From contig NZ_CP028324.1 of the NCBI RefSeq assembly GCF_003028855.1, positions 1 through 64,000 of the forward strand: a stretch of 64,000 nt of DNA. Direction: 5' to 3'. This document shows, piece after piece, positions 37,344-45,513 of this stretch. This DNA comes from Pseudoduganella armeniaca. Its GTDB lineage: Bacteria; Pseudomonadota; Gammaproteobacteria; Burkholderiales; Burkholderiaceae_D. The stretch's first letter is position 1. The number at the start of each line of letters is the position of its first letter. The notes beneath the pieces are model-generated. The model was not told the origin of the DNA and searched no databases. It saw only the letters and a program-made list of their open reading frames with translations. The position numbers and the translations under genes are program-made.

Positions 37344-39032
37344 ATGGAGCAAGTGCTGATCATCACCTCCTCGTACGACCTGCCGGCCGCGCAGGAGCTG
37401 GCCCCCACGCTTGGCGAGTACCGCACCTATTTCTTCGACCCGACCCTGGTCGACGAAATCGCCAAGACATCGCTGAAGCGGCCGGAACTGCTGCTGTGGG
37501 ACGACGCGCCGACCTATCCCGAGCTGGAACACCAGGCCTACGTCCACGTGCGCCAGCTGGAGGCGCGCATCGACACGGCCATGCGTCCCCTGCTGGCCAC
37601 GTACCACCCCACGTTGTCGCTGCGCGGCTGGCAGTCGCTCAACCTGTATTACCTGATGCTGGGCTGGCAGTGGTACGGCGGCCTGTGGAGCAGCATCGCG
37701 GAACGGCTGCGCGACTGCCACGTACACGTGCTGGTGTGCGACAACCCGGCCAACTTCTACTGGCCCTCGTTCGTGCCGGCACTGCTGCTGATCGAGCGGC
37801 TGCGCACCTGGAACGTACCGTTCTCGGCCGTGGCCTACGGCGAACGCGCCGACGAGTCGGACGTCATGATGGACCTGTTCGGCAGCGTGCCGGAGCAATA
37901 CGACGTGCTGACGCACCTGCCGACCTGCTTCTACGACGCGCCGCACTTCCGCGCCGAGCTGGCCGCCGCCGGCAGCCGCATCGTCAATATCGAGCCGAAG
38001 TACTGGGGCATGCCGATGACGCCGGACCTGCAGGTCAAGATGGCGCGCCTGGACCATGCGCGCCTGGCGCATGCGGGTGTGCCGTCCTTGCAGGAACCGG
38101 GCCAGCAACTGCTGAAATTGCTGCACGAGCTGCTGGAGCCCTACATCGCCAGCAGCGACTACCGCGCGCGCCAGGCCGTGCACCTGGCCAAGCTGTACCA
38201 GTCACAACTGGCCAGTCTGTTCCTGCTGGAGACGTATTTCGGCGGCATGCGGCCGGGCCGCATGCTCATTTCCGACCATGACGCCGGCTTCCACGGCCCG
38301 CTGCTGACGTACGCGTCGCGCCACCGCATGCCCGTCTACGTGCTGCCGCACGCCAAGGTCAGCATCAGCAGCGAATTCACGTTCCGCAACATGACGGCGC
38401 TGACGCACGTGATGCAGGGCCGCACGGTGTTGGACGGCAACGGCCGCGCGCTGCGCCACATGACCCTGGCGTATCCCGAGCAGCTGAGCCTGAACACGGC
38501 CAGCGCACCGCTGAGCCGCCTCGGTGTGCTGCTGAGCGGCTTGTCGCTCAATGGCGTGCCCAGCACGGCACTGCGGCCTTACCTGGACGGGCTGAAGGAG
38601 ATCGAGCAATGGTGCCGCCGCCATGGCGTGGAGCTGGCGGTGCGCTGCCGGCCGGGGCAGTCGCTGTTCGAGCTGATTACCGGTTCGACCGACATCGCGC
38701 GGGCAGACCTGGAAGCGGCCTTGCGCGGCTCGCTGGGCGAATTCGCGCAGGGGGTGGACGTGTGCCTGATGTACGACGCCCCCACCAGCGCGGCGATCGA
38801 GTTCCTGCGCAATGGCGTGCCGTTGTTGAATCCGCTGCCGGAAGCGCTCAGCACGGCCGAGCATTTGTGGTCGGATGCGGAGCTGATCCCGCGCGAGTCG
38901 CTGGCCGACACGCTGCGGCGGCTGGATGCCTACGTGGCAGACACGGATTTGCTGGACAGCTTCCGGCGGCACCAGTTCGCGCGCTACGCCGCTGGCACGG
39001 CGCAGGCGCGCTCGCTGCGCAGTTTGTTGTAA
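37344..39032 (+). CDS. Unassigned GT-B-like protein in glycosylation locus
   Basis: I cannot name the family. The 562-residue cytosolic protein has no signal or membrane helix. It has alternating strands and helices and a C-terminal half reminiscent of GT-B glycosyltransferases of the capsule or nonulosonate type: ISDHDAGFHGPLL (about 309), PVYVLPHAKVSISSEF (about 331), LAVRCRPGQSLFE (about 430) and VCLMYDAPTSAAIEFLRNGVPLLNPLPEAL (split over about 473-502). GGAGG precedes its ATG, 16 bp after the OGT-like gene. Because no other enzyme in the locus is an obvious pseudaminic acid transferase, it is a good candidate, but this is inference. Confidence 0.6.
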   Translation: MEQVLIITSSYDLPAAQELAPTLGEYRTYFFDPTLVDEIAKTSLKRPELLLWDDAPTYPELEHQAYVHVRQLEARIDTAMRPLLATYHPTLSLRGWQSLNLYYLMLGWQWYGGLWSSIAERLRDCHVHVLVCDNPANFYWPSFVPALLLIERLRTWNVPFSAVAYGERADESDVMMDLFGSVPEQYDVLTHLPTCFYDAPHFRAELAAAGSRIVNIEPKYWGMPMTPDLQVKMARLDHARLAHAGVPSLQEPGQQLLKLLHELLEPYIASSDYRARQAVHLAKLYQSQLASLFLLETYFGGMRPGRMLISDHDAGFHGPLLTYASRHRMPVYVLPHAKVSISSEFTFRNMTALTHVMQGRTVLDGNGRALRHMTLAYPEQLSLNTASAPLSRLGVLLSGLSLNGVPSTALRPYLDGLKEIEQWCRRHGVELAVRCRPGQSLFELITGSTDIARADLEAALRGSLGEFAQGVDVCLMYDAPTSAAIEFLRNGVPLLNPLPEALSTAEHLWSDAELIPRESLADTLRRLDAYVADTDLLDSFRRHQFARYAAGTAQARSLRSLL

Positions 39033-39045
39033 GCAACGAACGCGT

Positions 39046-39120
39046 CAGGCTTGGGGTCTGTCCCCTGCGGGACGGTCCGGCGACCCGGTAGACCCTAACC
39101 CAGCGCCTGTCCCGTCTGAA
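39046..39120. repeat. Degenerate relative of the hairpin repeats
   Basis: This stretch contains GGGGTCTGTCCCCTGCGGGAC and GCGCCTGTCCCG, fragments of the arm sequences seen in the four intact hairpins, but no long stem. It directly precedes copy 3 and looks like an eroded copy. The first motif quoted is an unusually G/C-palindromic run, not a gene. Confidence 0.45.
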
Positions 39121-39135
39121 TCAGCAGTAGACCCG

Positions 39136-39189
39136 AGGTGACAGGCACCGATTTCGGGCCTAAGGGCCCGAAATCGGTGCCTGTCACCT
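39136..39189. repeat. Long perfect hairpin, copy 3 of a repeat family
   Basis: Arms of 25 bp (39136-39160 and 39165-39189) pair perfectly around TAAG; the left arm begins AGGTGACAGGCACC. Outer ACCC and GGGT flank it. It sits between the convergent GT-B-like and amidase genes, 17 bp from the amidase stop. Confidence 0.9.
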
Positions 39190-39205
39190 TTGGGTTACGC
39201 CAGCG

Positions 39206-40582
39206 TCACGCGGTAAACGGCGGCAGCGCCGTATTGGCGCCGATGATGCCATTGGCCTGCAGGTGGCGCGCGAAGTCCAGCAGCAGGTAGTCGTTGTAGC
39301 GGCGGCTGAAGATCTGCGCCCCGAACGGCAGGTCCAGCGGGCCCTTGAAGACGGGCAGGTTCAGGGTCGGCACGCCGCACAGTGTCCAGATCAGGCAGTT
39401 GTCCGGACGGTCCACCGATTCCAGCCCCTGCAGCGCCTCGCCGCCCGTGGACAGGTCGACGATGATGTCGTACTGGCCGTTCAGGAAATCGTCCAGCTCG
39501 TGCGCCAGCGCCGTTTGCCGCTTCAGCGCCTCCTGGTACTGCGCCACGCTGACGTCGTTGCCGCGCGTGACGATGTCGTACATGACCGGGCTCACCAGCG
39601 TGTGCGCCGCGAACTCTTCCTTGAAGTAATACGCCAGCGCGCGATCGTAGATCGTGCCGTGGATCGCGTGCGCCTGGTTGAAGCTGTCCGGCAGCACCAC
39701 GTCGCTGACTTCCAGGCCCGGCACCTCGCGCAGGCGGCGGCCGAAATCGAGCAACGCCTGCTGGGCATAAGGTTCGGCATCGTCCCAGCGCGGGCCGCGC
39801 AGCACGCCCACGCGCCATGGGCGGTCGCCGATCTGCTGGCGGGCCGGGTCGTTCAGGACCTCGTGGGCGATCGGGAAGTCGATGCCGTGCACCCGGATCG
39901 TGTCGAACATCAGCGCGACGTCGTCCACGTTGCGGGCAAAGACGCCGACCGTGTCGAGCGTGTCGGTGGTCTTCAGCATCGCCGTGCGCGGCACCAGGCC
40001 GAACGACGGCTTGAAGCCGATCACGCCGCAATAGCTGGCCGGACGGATGATGGAACCGGCCGTCTGCGTGCCCAGCGCCACCGGCACCATGTGCGCCGCC
40101 ACGCCGGCGGCCGAACCGCTGGACGAGGTGCCGGGGATGTACGACAGGTGGTGCGGATTGCAGGTCGGGCCCGGCGCGTGCACGGCGAATTCCGCCGTCA
40201 CCGTCTTGCCCAGCATCGTCGCGCCGGCCATGCGCAGGTAGTGCACCACGCGCGCATCGTTACCGGGCGTGAAATCCTTGAAGATGGGGCTGCCCATCTG
40301 CGTCGGCATGTCGCTGGTGTTGAAGATGTCCTTGACGCCCACCGGCAGGCCGCACAGCTTGCCGCCGGTACCGGCGGCCAGGTGGCGGTCGGCCTCGTCG
40401 GCCTGGCGCAGTGCCAGCTCGGGGTCGAGGTAGGTCCATGCGTGGATCTTGCTCTCGTTGCGGGCGATGCTGTCCAGCAGGGCCTGCGTCACCTCGCGGG
40501 CGCTGACGGCACGGCTCTTCAGCAGCGGCAGCAACTCGGTGGCGGTGGCGGCGGCCAGGTCCATCGGCGTGCGCGCGTTCAT
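39206..40582 (-). CDS. Amidase-signature hydrolase
   Basis: Amidase-signature enzymes (GatA/AtzF type) hydrolyse amides and release ammonia. The 458-residue protein has the Ser-cisSer-Lys triad: Lys in LPVGVKDIF (about 83), and the two serines in GTSSSGSAAGV (about 140-150). Length is normal. Its ATG overlaps the stop of the PseA-like amidotransferase as ATGA and it is the last gene of the eleven-gene sugar operon. Amidotransferases of the PseA/WbpG type need a source of ammonia, so this amidase could supply it, as GatA does in GatCAB; this has not been shown for this arrangement as far as I know. Confidence 0.9.
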   Translation of the reverse strand: MNARTPMDLAAATATELLPLLKSRAVSAREVTQALLDSIARNESKIHAWTYLDPELALRQADEADRHLAAGTGGKLCGLPVGVKDIFNTSDMPTQMGSPIFKDFTPGNDARVVHYLRMAGATMLGKTVTAEFAVHAPGPTCNPHHLSYIPGTSSSGSAAGVAAHMVPVALGTQTAGSIIRPASYCGVIGFKPSFGLVPRTAMLKTTDTLDTVGVFARNVDDVALMFDTIRVHGIDFPIAHEVLNDPARQQIGDRPWRVGVLRGPRWDDAEPYAQQALLDFGRRLREVPGLEVSDVVLPDSFNQAHAIHGTIYDRALAYYFKEEFAAHTLVSPVMYDIVTRGNDVSVAQYQEALKRQTALAHELDDFLNGQYDIIVDLSTGGEALQGLESVDRPDNCLIWTLCGVPTLNLPVFKGPLDLPFGAQIFSRRYNDYLLLDFARHLQANGIIGANTALPPFTA

Positions 40583-41736
40583 GGCTTCACCTGCGAGGCA
40601 CGGTAGGCTTGCACCGCTTCGTTGAAGGCGGCGTCGGTCAGGCCGCCGCCGGCGGTGACCTTGGCGCGGTGCTCGCGCATCACGGCATTGAATTCGACTT
40701 CCGTGAAGCCCGTGATGCTGAGGTAGTAGTCCAGCGCCGGCGGGCGTTCCGTGTCGGTCTTCTTGGCCAGCTCGAACGCTTCCTCGCGCGTCAGCAACCC
40801 GGCCCGCACGTCCTGGCTGGCGTGGTCGGTACCGCGGCCGAAGCCGCGCTTGAGGAACTTGGTGTAATCATGCACGCCGGCCATGCGGCACTCGACGCTC
40901 TTGTAGTTCTTGTACGTGCCCTCGACCTTGTCTTCCTTCCAGCCGTAGACGTCGCGCACGAATTCCATCTGGCGCTCGTCGTCCCAGAAGATGAAGTCGC
41001 CCAGGTGGATACCGGTCACGCCCAGCGCCTCGATGTCCTCGACGGACGGCAGCTTGAATGCCGACATCTCGCGCAGGCTGATCTCGCTGTTGACCATCTC
41101 TTCCGGGTAGCGCTTGGCCGAGACCTGCGTGAAGTAGTCGCGGTCGAACTTGCGCACCGGGTTGCGGTGGGTGGCGCGGCCGGAGGCCTCGGCGATCGAT
41201 TCGCCCCAGATCAGCAGCGGGATCTTGTAGCGCACCGCCGTCTGCATCGGGAACGCGCCCACGCCGGAGTGGCAATGCCAGCAGGCGTCGCCGATCTTGA
41301 ACAGCGACTGGCGCGCCAGGCGGTTCACCAGCGAACGGCTGGGCGAGAACATGACGTGGTCGACGTCGAATTTCTCCAGGCAGTTCTGCAGGTTGTACTT
41401 GCCCGTCTCCGTAAACCAGGTGTGGCTGAACGTGACGGCCAGCGCGCGCATGCCGTACACCTTGGTCAGCACGTGCAGCTGGAACGTGGAATCCTTGCCG
41501 CCCGAGATCGGGATGATGCAATCGTATTCGTTGTTCAGGCTCTTGTAGTAATCGAGGATCTTGCGCAGTTCCTTTTCGCGTTCGACCCAGTTGATGCGGA
41601 TCTTCTGCTCGGACGACTGGCAGGCCTGGCAGATGCCCATCTCGTCGAATTGCATCCCTTCGTTCGTCTCGGGCATGCAGCAGCGCGCGCAGTATTTGAT
41701 ATCGGGGAACAGTGGCTGACCGTAGGTATTGATCAT
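40579..41736 (-). CDS. N-acetyl sugar amidotransferase (PseA/WbpG family)
   Basis: These ATP-dependent enzymes turn a sugar N-acetyl group into an acetamidino group: PseA acts on pseudaminic acid and WbpG on a diacetamido uronic acid. The 385-residue protein has an N-terminal cysteine cluster (YCARCCMPETN, about 15, and GICQACQSSEQ, about 34), the PP-loop SGGKDSTFQLHV (about 78) and CWHCHSG (about 152). Presence of the full pse pathway in the same operon favours a PseA role. ATGA overlaps join it to genes on both sides. It is close to family length. Confidence 0.85.
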   Translation of the reverse strand: MINTYGQPLFPDIKYCARCCMPETNEGMQFDEMGICQACQSSEQKIRINWVEREKELRKILDYYKSLNNEYDCIIPISGGKDSTFQLHVLTKVYGMRALAVTFSHTWFTETGKYNLQNCLEKFDVDHVMFSPSRSLVNRLARQSLFKIGDACWHCHSGVGAFPMQTAVRYKIPLLIWGESIAEASGRATHRNPVRKFDRDYFTQVSAKRYPEEMVNSEISLREMSAFKLPSVEDIEALGVTGIHLGDFIFWDDERQMEFVRDVYGWKEDKVEGTYKNYKSVECRMAGVHDYTKFLKRGFGRGTDHASQDVRAGLLTREEAFELAKKTDTERPPALDYYLSITGFTEVEFNAVMREHRAKVTAGGGLTDAAFNEAVQAYRASQVKP

Positions 41737-42689
41737 GATAGTGCACCTTCAGTGGTAGAAGCGCGCGGCCCTTCCGCGTGCGACAGTAAATCGGATAAAC
41801 GTACTATTTGCGGGTGCGGCAGCACGCACGGCGGCGCCCACGGCGGCACGCTGCTGACGACATGCTTGCCGGCGGCCAGCGCCACGACCATCGCATAGGT
41901 CTGGCAGCCCGCCACCGTGTCGGCCCAGGCCAGCGCCTCGGCCAGCGACGGCGCCGTATCGATGGTCGCGCCCAGCGCCGCGTGCTGCGCCAGCCAGGCG
42001 TCGTACTTGCCAGGCGGGTCGGAAGGATGCGGCCGCAAGTGCAAGGTGCAGCCTTCCAGGCCCAGGCGCGCCAGGTGGTCGACAAAAAAATCCAGTGCCA
42101 GGAACTCGCCCGGCCGCGGCAACTGGCCCCAGGTGTCGCGCAGCGGCTCCAGCACATACAGCACCCGTGCCGCCATGCCTCCCGTGCCGGCCGCCAGCGC
42201 CAGCGCGCGCACCTGCGCGGCCTGCCGCTCCAGGTACACGTTCGGCTGTTCCGTCACGGGCACGCCCGGGAACGCGGCCTCGGCCAGGGCTCGCGCGTGG
42301 GGATCGGTCACCCACAGCGCGTCCGGCAGCAGCGTTTCGCCATGACGCTCGAAGCGCTGCGGATAATTGGTCCAGTGATCGATCACCGCCAGGGAGATCA
42401 GACCACGGTCGCGCGCGGCACGGCGCGCGTCATGTTCCAGGTCGGTGGCCCAGCCGGTGCCGCTCAACACGGCGGCGGCGCCGTCCAGTGCCGCGTCCAG
42501 CGCCAGCACCGGTCCCCGTTCGCCCCACAGCTTCAGCGCCGGCCCGGCCACGCAGACGCGGACGGCGTCGGCCGGCCCCAGCAGGCCGGCGTCGTACCAG
42601 GCCAGCAGGTGGTTGAACGCGCCGGCATCGTGCGCCACCAGCGCGAGGGATAATGGGCCGGATTCAGCATGGGCTGTTAAAGCGGGCAA
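41733..42689 (-). CDS. Unknown protein of the sugar operon, possibly a transferase
   Basis: I do not recognise the family. The 318-residue protein is soluble and Ala/Leu-rich. Short motifs suggest a GT-B-like fold: LVAHDAGAFNHLLAWY at the N-terminus (compare ISDHDAGFHG in the plus-strand gene at 37344), LRPHPSDPPGKYD (about 225) and VAGCQTYAMVVALAAGKHVVS (positions about 262-282, quoted in part: CQTYAMVVALAAGKHV). The HP-S/D and C-terminal glycine patterns are common in polysaccharide transferases. It overlaps the GNAT gene by 26 bp and the amidotransferase by 4 bp, so it is firmly part of the operon. Confidence 0.6.
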   Translation of the reverse strand: MPALTAHAESGPLSLALVAHDAGAFNHLLAWYDAGLLGPADAVRVCVAGPALKLWGERGPVLALDAALDGAAAVLSGTGWATDLEHDARRAARDRGLISLAVIDHWTNYPQRFERHGETLLPDALWVTDPHARALAEAAFPGVPVTEQPNVYLERQAAQVRALALAAGTGGMAARVLYVLEPLRDTWGQLPRPGEFLALDFFVDHLARLGLEGCTLHLRPHPSDPPGKYDAWLAQHAALGATIDTAPSLAEALAWADTVAGCQTYAMVVALAAGKHVVSSVPPWAPPCVLPHPQIVRLSDLLSHAEGPRASTTEGALS

Positions 42690-43194
42690 AATACAGGATG
42701 TCCTGCGGCTGGCCGTCGACCAGTTCCTGGCCCACGCGCACGCCGTCCGGCTGCATGCCGCAGGCCTGCATGATCTTTACCATCGCCAGGTTGCAGCGCA
42801 GCGTGCCGCCGGTGACCTTGCGGGTGCCTTGCGCCAGCAAGTAGTCCAGCATCGTGGCCCAGGCATCGCGGCCCAGGCCCCGCCCGCCGCTGCCGATCAT
42901 CAGGCCGATGTCGGCCGTGCCATGCACCGCCGAGCGGTAGACCGACATCGTGCCGACCAGCCGCCCCTCGTGCCGGATCGCCAGGAACAGGTTGCCGCTG
43001 CCGGCAAAACTGGCCACGTAGGCGCGGCAGGTCTCGACGCTGTGCGTGCGAAAGCGCTGGCTGCTGTACTTCATCAGCTCGCGGTCGTTCAGCCAGCCCA
43101 CGTAGTCCGGGCCGATATCGGCCGCCGTGAACGGCTGCAGCGTCACGTGTTGGCCTTGCAGCAGCAGGCCGCTTTCGTCACCCGGTTCGTGCAT
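42664..43194 (-). CDS. GNAT family N-acetyltransferase
   Basis: This 176-residue GNAT protein has a typical acetyl-CoA fold: VTLQPFTAADI at the start, LAIRHEGRLVGTMSVYR (about 72-88) and the pyrophosphate-binding region IGSGGRGLGRDAW (about 101-113). It lies immediately after a DegT aminotransferase (10-bp gap, GAGGAG ribosome site), so it probably acetylates the amino group that enzyme adds. It is separate from the PseH-like domain fused to PseG. Confidence 0.88.
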   Translation of the reverse strand: MHEPGDESGLLLQGQHVTLQPFTAADIGPDYVGWLNDRELMKYSSQRFRTHSVETCRAYVASFAGSGNLFLAIRHEGRLVGTMSVYRSAVHGTADIGLMIGSGGRGLGRDAWATMLDYLLAQGTRKVTGGTLRCNLAMVKIMQACGMQPDGVRVGQELVDGQPQDILYFARFNSPC

Positions 43195-43204
43195 GGCTGG
43201 CTCC

Positions 43205-44518
43205 TCAGGCGGCCGGCAGTTCGTCTGGCAGTTCGTCTTTATGGCGCAGCACCTTGCGGATGGCGGCGGCAAAGTCGTCGATGTCCGCTTCCGTCAACGG
43301 CTCGCGCACCAGCATCGTCAGCAGCATCTGCTCCTCGTGCAGTTTTTCCACCACCGGGCAGGAGCCCTTGCTGTAGTCGTACGTCACGTCCGGATTGACG
43401 GTCCAGGGGAAGCCCTTGCCGCCGATGGCGATCTTCTTCTGGTACAGCTGCGCCAGGTACAGCGGGCGCACGTAGGCCGGCGACAGGCCGACCTGCTCGG
43501 GATGGCCCGGCGTGGGCAGTTCGGCATTCACGGCGCGCACGAACAGCGCGCGCGGGATGCCCGTCACGCCAGCGTCGTACTTGATCGGATACACGTAGTA
43601 GGCGTGTTCGGCGCCGTCGGCCACGCGGGCCGTCTGGATCCCTTCGATGCCGGCCAGCGCCTGCTCCAGGTGGCGCGCCAGCTTGCGCCGCTGCGCGAGG
43701 TAGCCGTCCAGCCGGTCCAGTTGCACGATGCCGATCGCGGCCTGCAATTCCGTCAGGCGGTAGTTGCTGCCGATCATATTGGTCAGGTCCTGCACGCCGT
43801 GCGCCTCGACCAGGTTTTCCGCGTGGTTGCGGATCAGCTGGCAGCGCAGCGCCACGTCGTCGTCATTGGTGACGAGCATGCCGCCTTCGCCTGTGTGGAT
43901 GTGCTTGTGGTAGTTCAGGCTGAAGCCGCCCACGTCGCCGATGGCGCCGACCGGCTTGCCCTTGTACAGCACGCCGGGCGACTGCGCGCCGTCCTCGATC
44001 ACCTTCAGGTTGTGCTGGCGCGCCAGCGCCATGATCGGGTCCATGTCGCAGGCCTGGCCGAAGATGTGCACCAGCATGATCGCCTTGGTGCGCGGCGTGA
44101 TGCGGGCGGCGATCGTCTCGGCCGTCAGGTTGTACGTGTCCGGATCGACGTCCGCGAACACCGGGATGCCGCCGTAGAACAGGATGGCCGTGGCACTGGC
44201 GGACATCGTGTACGGCGACACGATCACCTCGTCACCGGGGCCGATGCCCATCGCGCCGACCGCCGTCATCAGGCCGGTCGTCCACGAGTTGACGGAGATG
44301 GCGTGCTTGAAGCCGTACTTGTCGGCCCACTTGCGCTCGAATTCCTTGACCTTCGGGCCACCCAGCCACTGGTCGCCCGGACTGCCGAAGAACGACGACA
44401 GCTGGTCGCTGTCCATCACGTCGTTGACGGCCTGCTTTTCCTCGGCGCCCATGGTGCGGCGCAGCGTGAACGGGGCGGTGCGCAGCGGGGTGCCGCCGGC
44501 GATTGCAAGGTTTTTCAT
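43205..44518 (-). CDS. DegT/DnrJ/EryC1/StrS sugar aminotransferase
   Basis: PLP enzymes of this family aminate keto-sugar nucleotides. The 437-residue protein has the acceptor region SVNSWTTGLMTAVGAMGIGPGDE, the Asp-containing VIEDGAQSPG (about 173) and the PLP Lys in FSLNYHKHIHTGEGG (about 205). It is longer than PseC (383 residues) with a distinct C-terminus containing KGSCPVVEKLHEEQMLL. Coupled by ATGA to the Gfo/Idh oxidoreductase, it would aminate the ketone that enzyme forms, giving a second amino sugar or a modified pseudaminic acid. Confidence 0.9.
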   Translation of the reverse strand: MKNLAIAGGTPLRTAPFTLRRTMGAEEKQAVNDVMDSDQLSSFFGSPGDQWLGGPKVKEFERKWADKYGFKHAISVNSWTTGLMTAVGAMGIGPGDEVIVSPYTMSASATAILFYGGIPVFADVDPDTYNLTAETIAARITPRTKAIMLVHIFGQACDMDPIMALARQHNLKVIEDGAQSPGVLYKGKPVGAIGDVGGFSLNYHKHIHTGEGGMLVTNDDDVALRCQLIRNHAENLVEAHGVQDLTNMIGSNYRLTELQAAIGIVQLDRLDGYLAQRRKLARHLEQALAGIEGIQTARVADGAEHAYYVYPIKYDAGVTGIPRALFVRAVNAELPTPGHPEQVGLSPAYVRPLYLAQLYQKKIAIGGKGFPWTVNPDVTYDYSKGSCPVVEKLHEEQMLLTMLVREPLTEADIDDFAAAIRKVLRHKDELPDELPAA

Positions 44519-45513
44519 GCTGACATCCTTCCAAGACTTTCATCGATGATCTGCTGCACGTGTTCCAGCGTGGCCAGCGCGGCGCCGCCGTCGCACAGCA
44601 CGTGCGGCTGCCCGGCCAGCGCGGCGGCCAGCTGGTCGGCCACATGCCACTGGTAGCGCTGCATGCCCGTGGGCAGCTCCTGCGCCTGCGGCGCCAAGGT
44701 GCGGTAACCCGCCAGCGCCGCGGCCTCGGCCGGCTGCCACAGCACCAGCCGGCCGCCCTGTTCGTAACGCAGGCGGCCGTTGCCGGCCACCAGCTCGATC
44801 GTGTAATGCGAGAACGCTTCCTCGCGCGCCGCCAGCAGCGTCACGTTGCCGCGCTCGAAGCGCAGCTGCACGTCCGGCTCGGCGTCGTCGTCATGCCATG
44901 GCCGGCCCGCTTCGATCAGCTGGTGGCCCGCCAGGGGCCCCAGCCAGTACTCCAGCAGGTTGACGAAATGGGAGCCGTTGTGGCGCAGCCCTTTCGAGTA
45001 CCAGCATACGCCCTTCACGGGTCCGGTTATCGCACCGCTGCGCAGCCGCTCGGCCACGGCGATGACGGCGCTGTCGGAGCGGCGCATGTAGTTGACGTAG
45101 AGCGCCACGCCACGCGCGGCGCAGGTGGCGACCATGGCGCGCGCTTCCTCGAGGCTGTCCGCCAGCGGCTTTTCGCACAGCACGGCACGGGGCTGGCGCG
45201 CGGCCAGCACTGCGCGCAGCACGGCGCCATGCGCGGGCGTGGGCACGGCAATGACGAGCACGTCCAGCGCCACCTGGGCCGCCAGCGCTTCCTCGACGGT
45301 GGCATAGGCCGGCGCGCCGTAATGCTGCGTAAAGATGGCGCGGCTGTCCGGGTTGCCATCGACGCCGGCGGCCAGCCGGTAGGCCGGATGGCGGTCGAAG
45401 GCGCGCGCATGCGAATAGATGCTGGCTTCGTCCAGCTGCAGGTCGTAGCCGACGCCGATCTGGCCCAGGCCCACCAGCAGCACCTGCAGCGGTGCGGACA
45501 CGGGTTCAGCCAC
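44515..45513 (-). CDS. Gfo/Idh/MocA family oxidoreductase
   Basis: The 332-residue NAD(P)-dependent sugar oxidoreductase has the Rossmann motif VLLVGLGQIGVGY (about 10-22) and the family EKP motif in AVLCEKPLADS (about 110); YSKGLRHNGSHFVNLL (about 168) matches related enzymes of surface-sugar clusters. The GTG start at 45513 overlaps pseI by 8 bp (GTGGCTGA). With the DegT and GNAT genes that follow it forms an oxidation-amination-acetylation set. Confidence 0.9.
   Translation of the reverse strand: MAEPVSAPLQVLLVGLGQIGVGYDLQLDEASIYSHARAFDRHPAYRLAAGVDGNPDSRAIFTQHYGAPAYATVEEALAAQVALDVLVIAVPTPAHGAVLRAVLAARQPRAVLCEKPLADSLEEARAMVATCAARGVALYVNYMRRSDSAVIAVAERLRSGAITGPVKGVCWYSKGLRHNGSHFVNLLEYWLGPLAGHQLIEAGRPWHDDDAEPDVQLRFERGNVTLLAAREEAFSHYTIELVAGNGRLRYEQGGRLVLWQPAEAAALAGYRTLAPQAQELPTGMQRYQWHVADQLAAALAGQPHVLCDGGAALATLEHVQQIIDESLGRMSA

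Noticed and set aside
39046..39120. Small gene between the GT-B-like gene and amidase
   Set aside because: No ribosome site or family feature is visible; the sequence matches fragments of the hairpin repeats.
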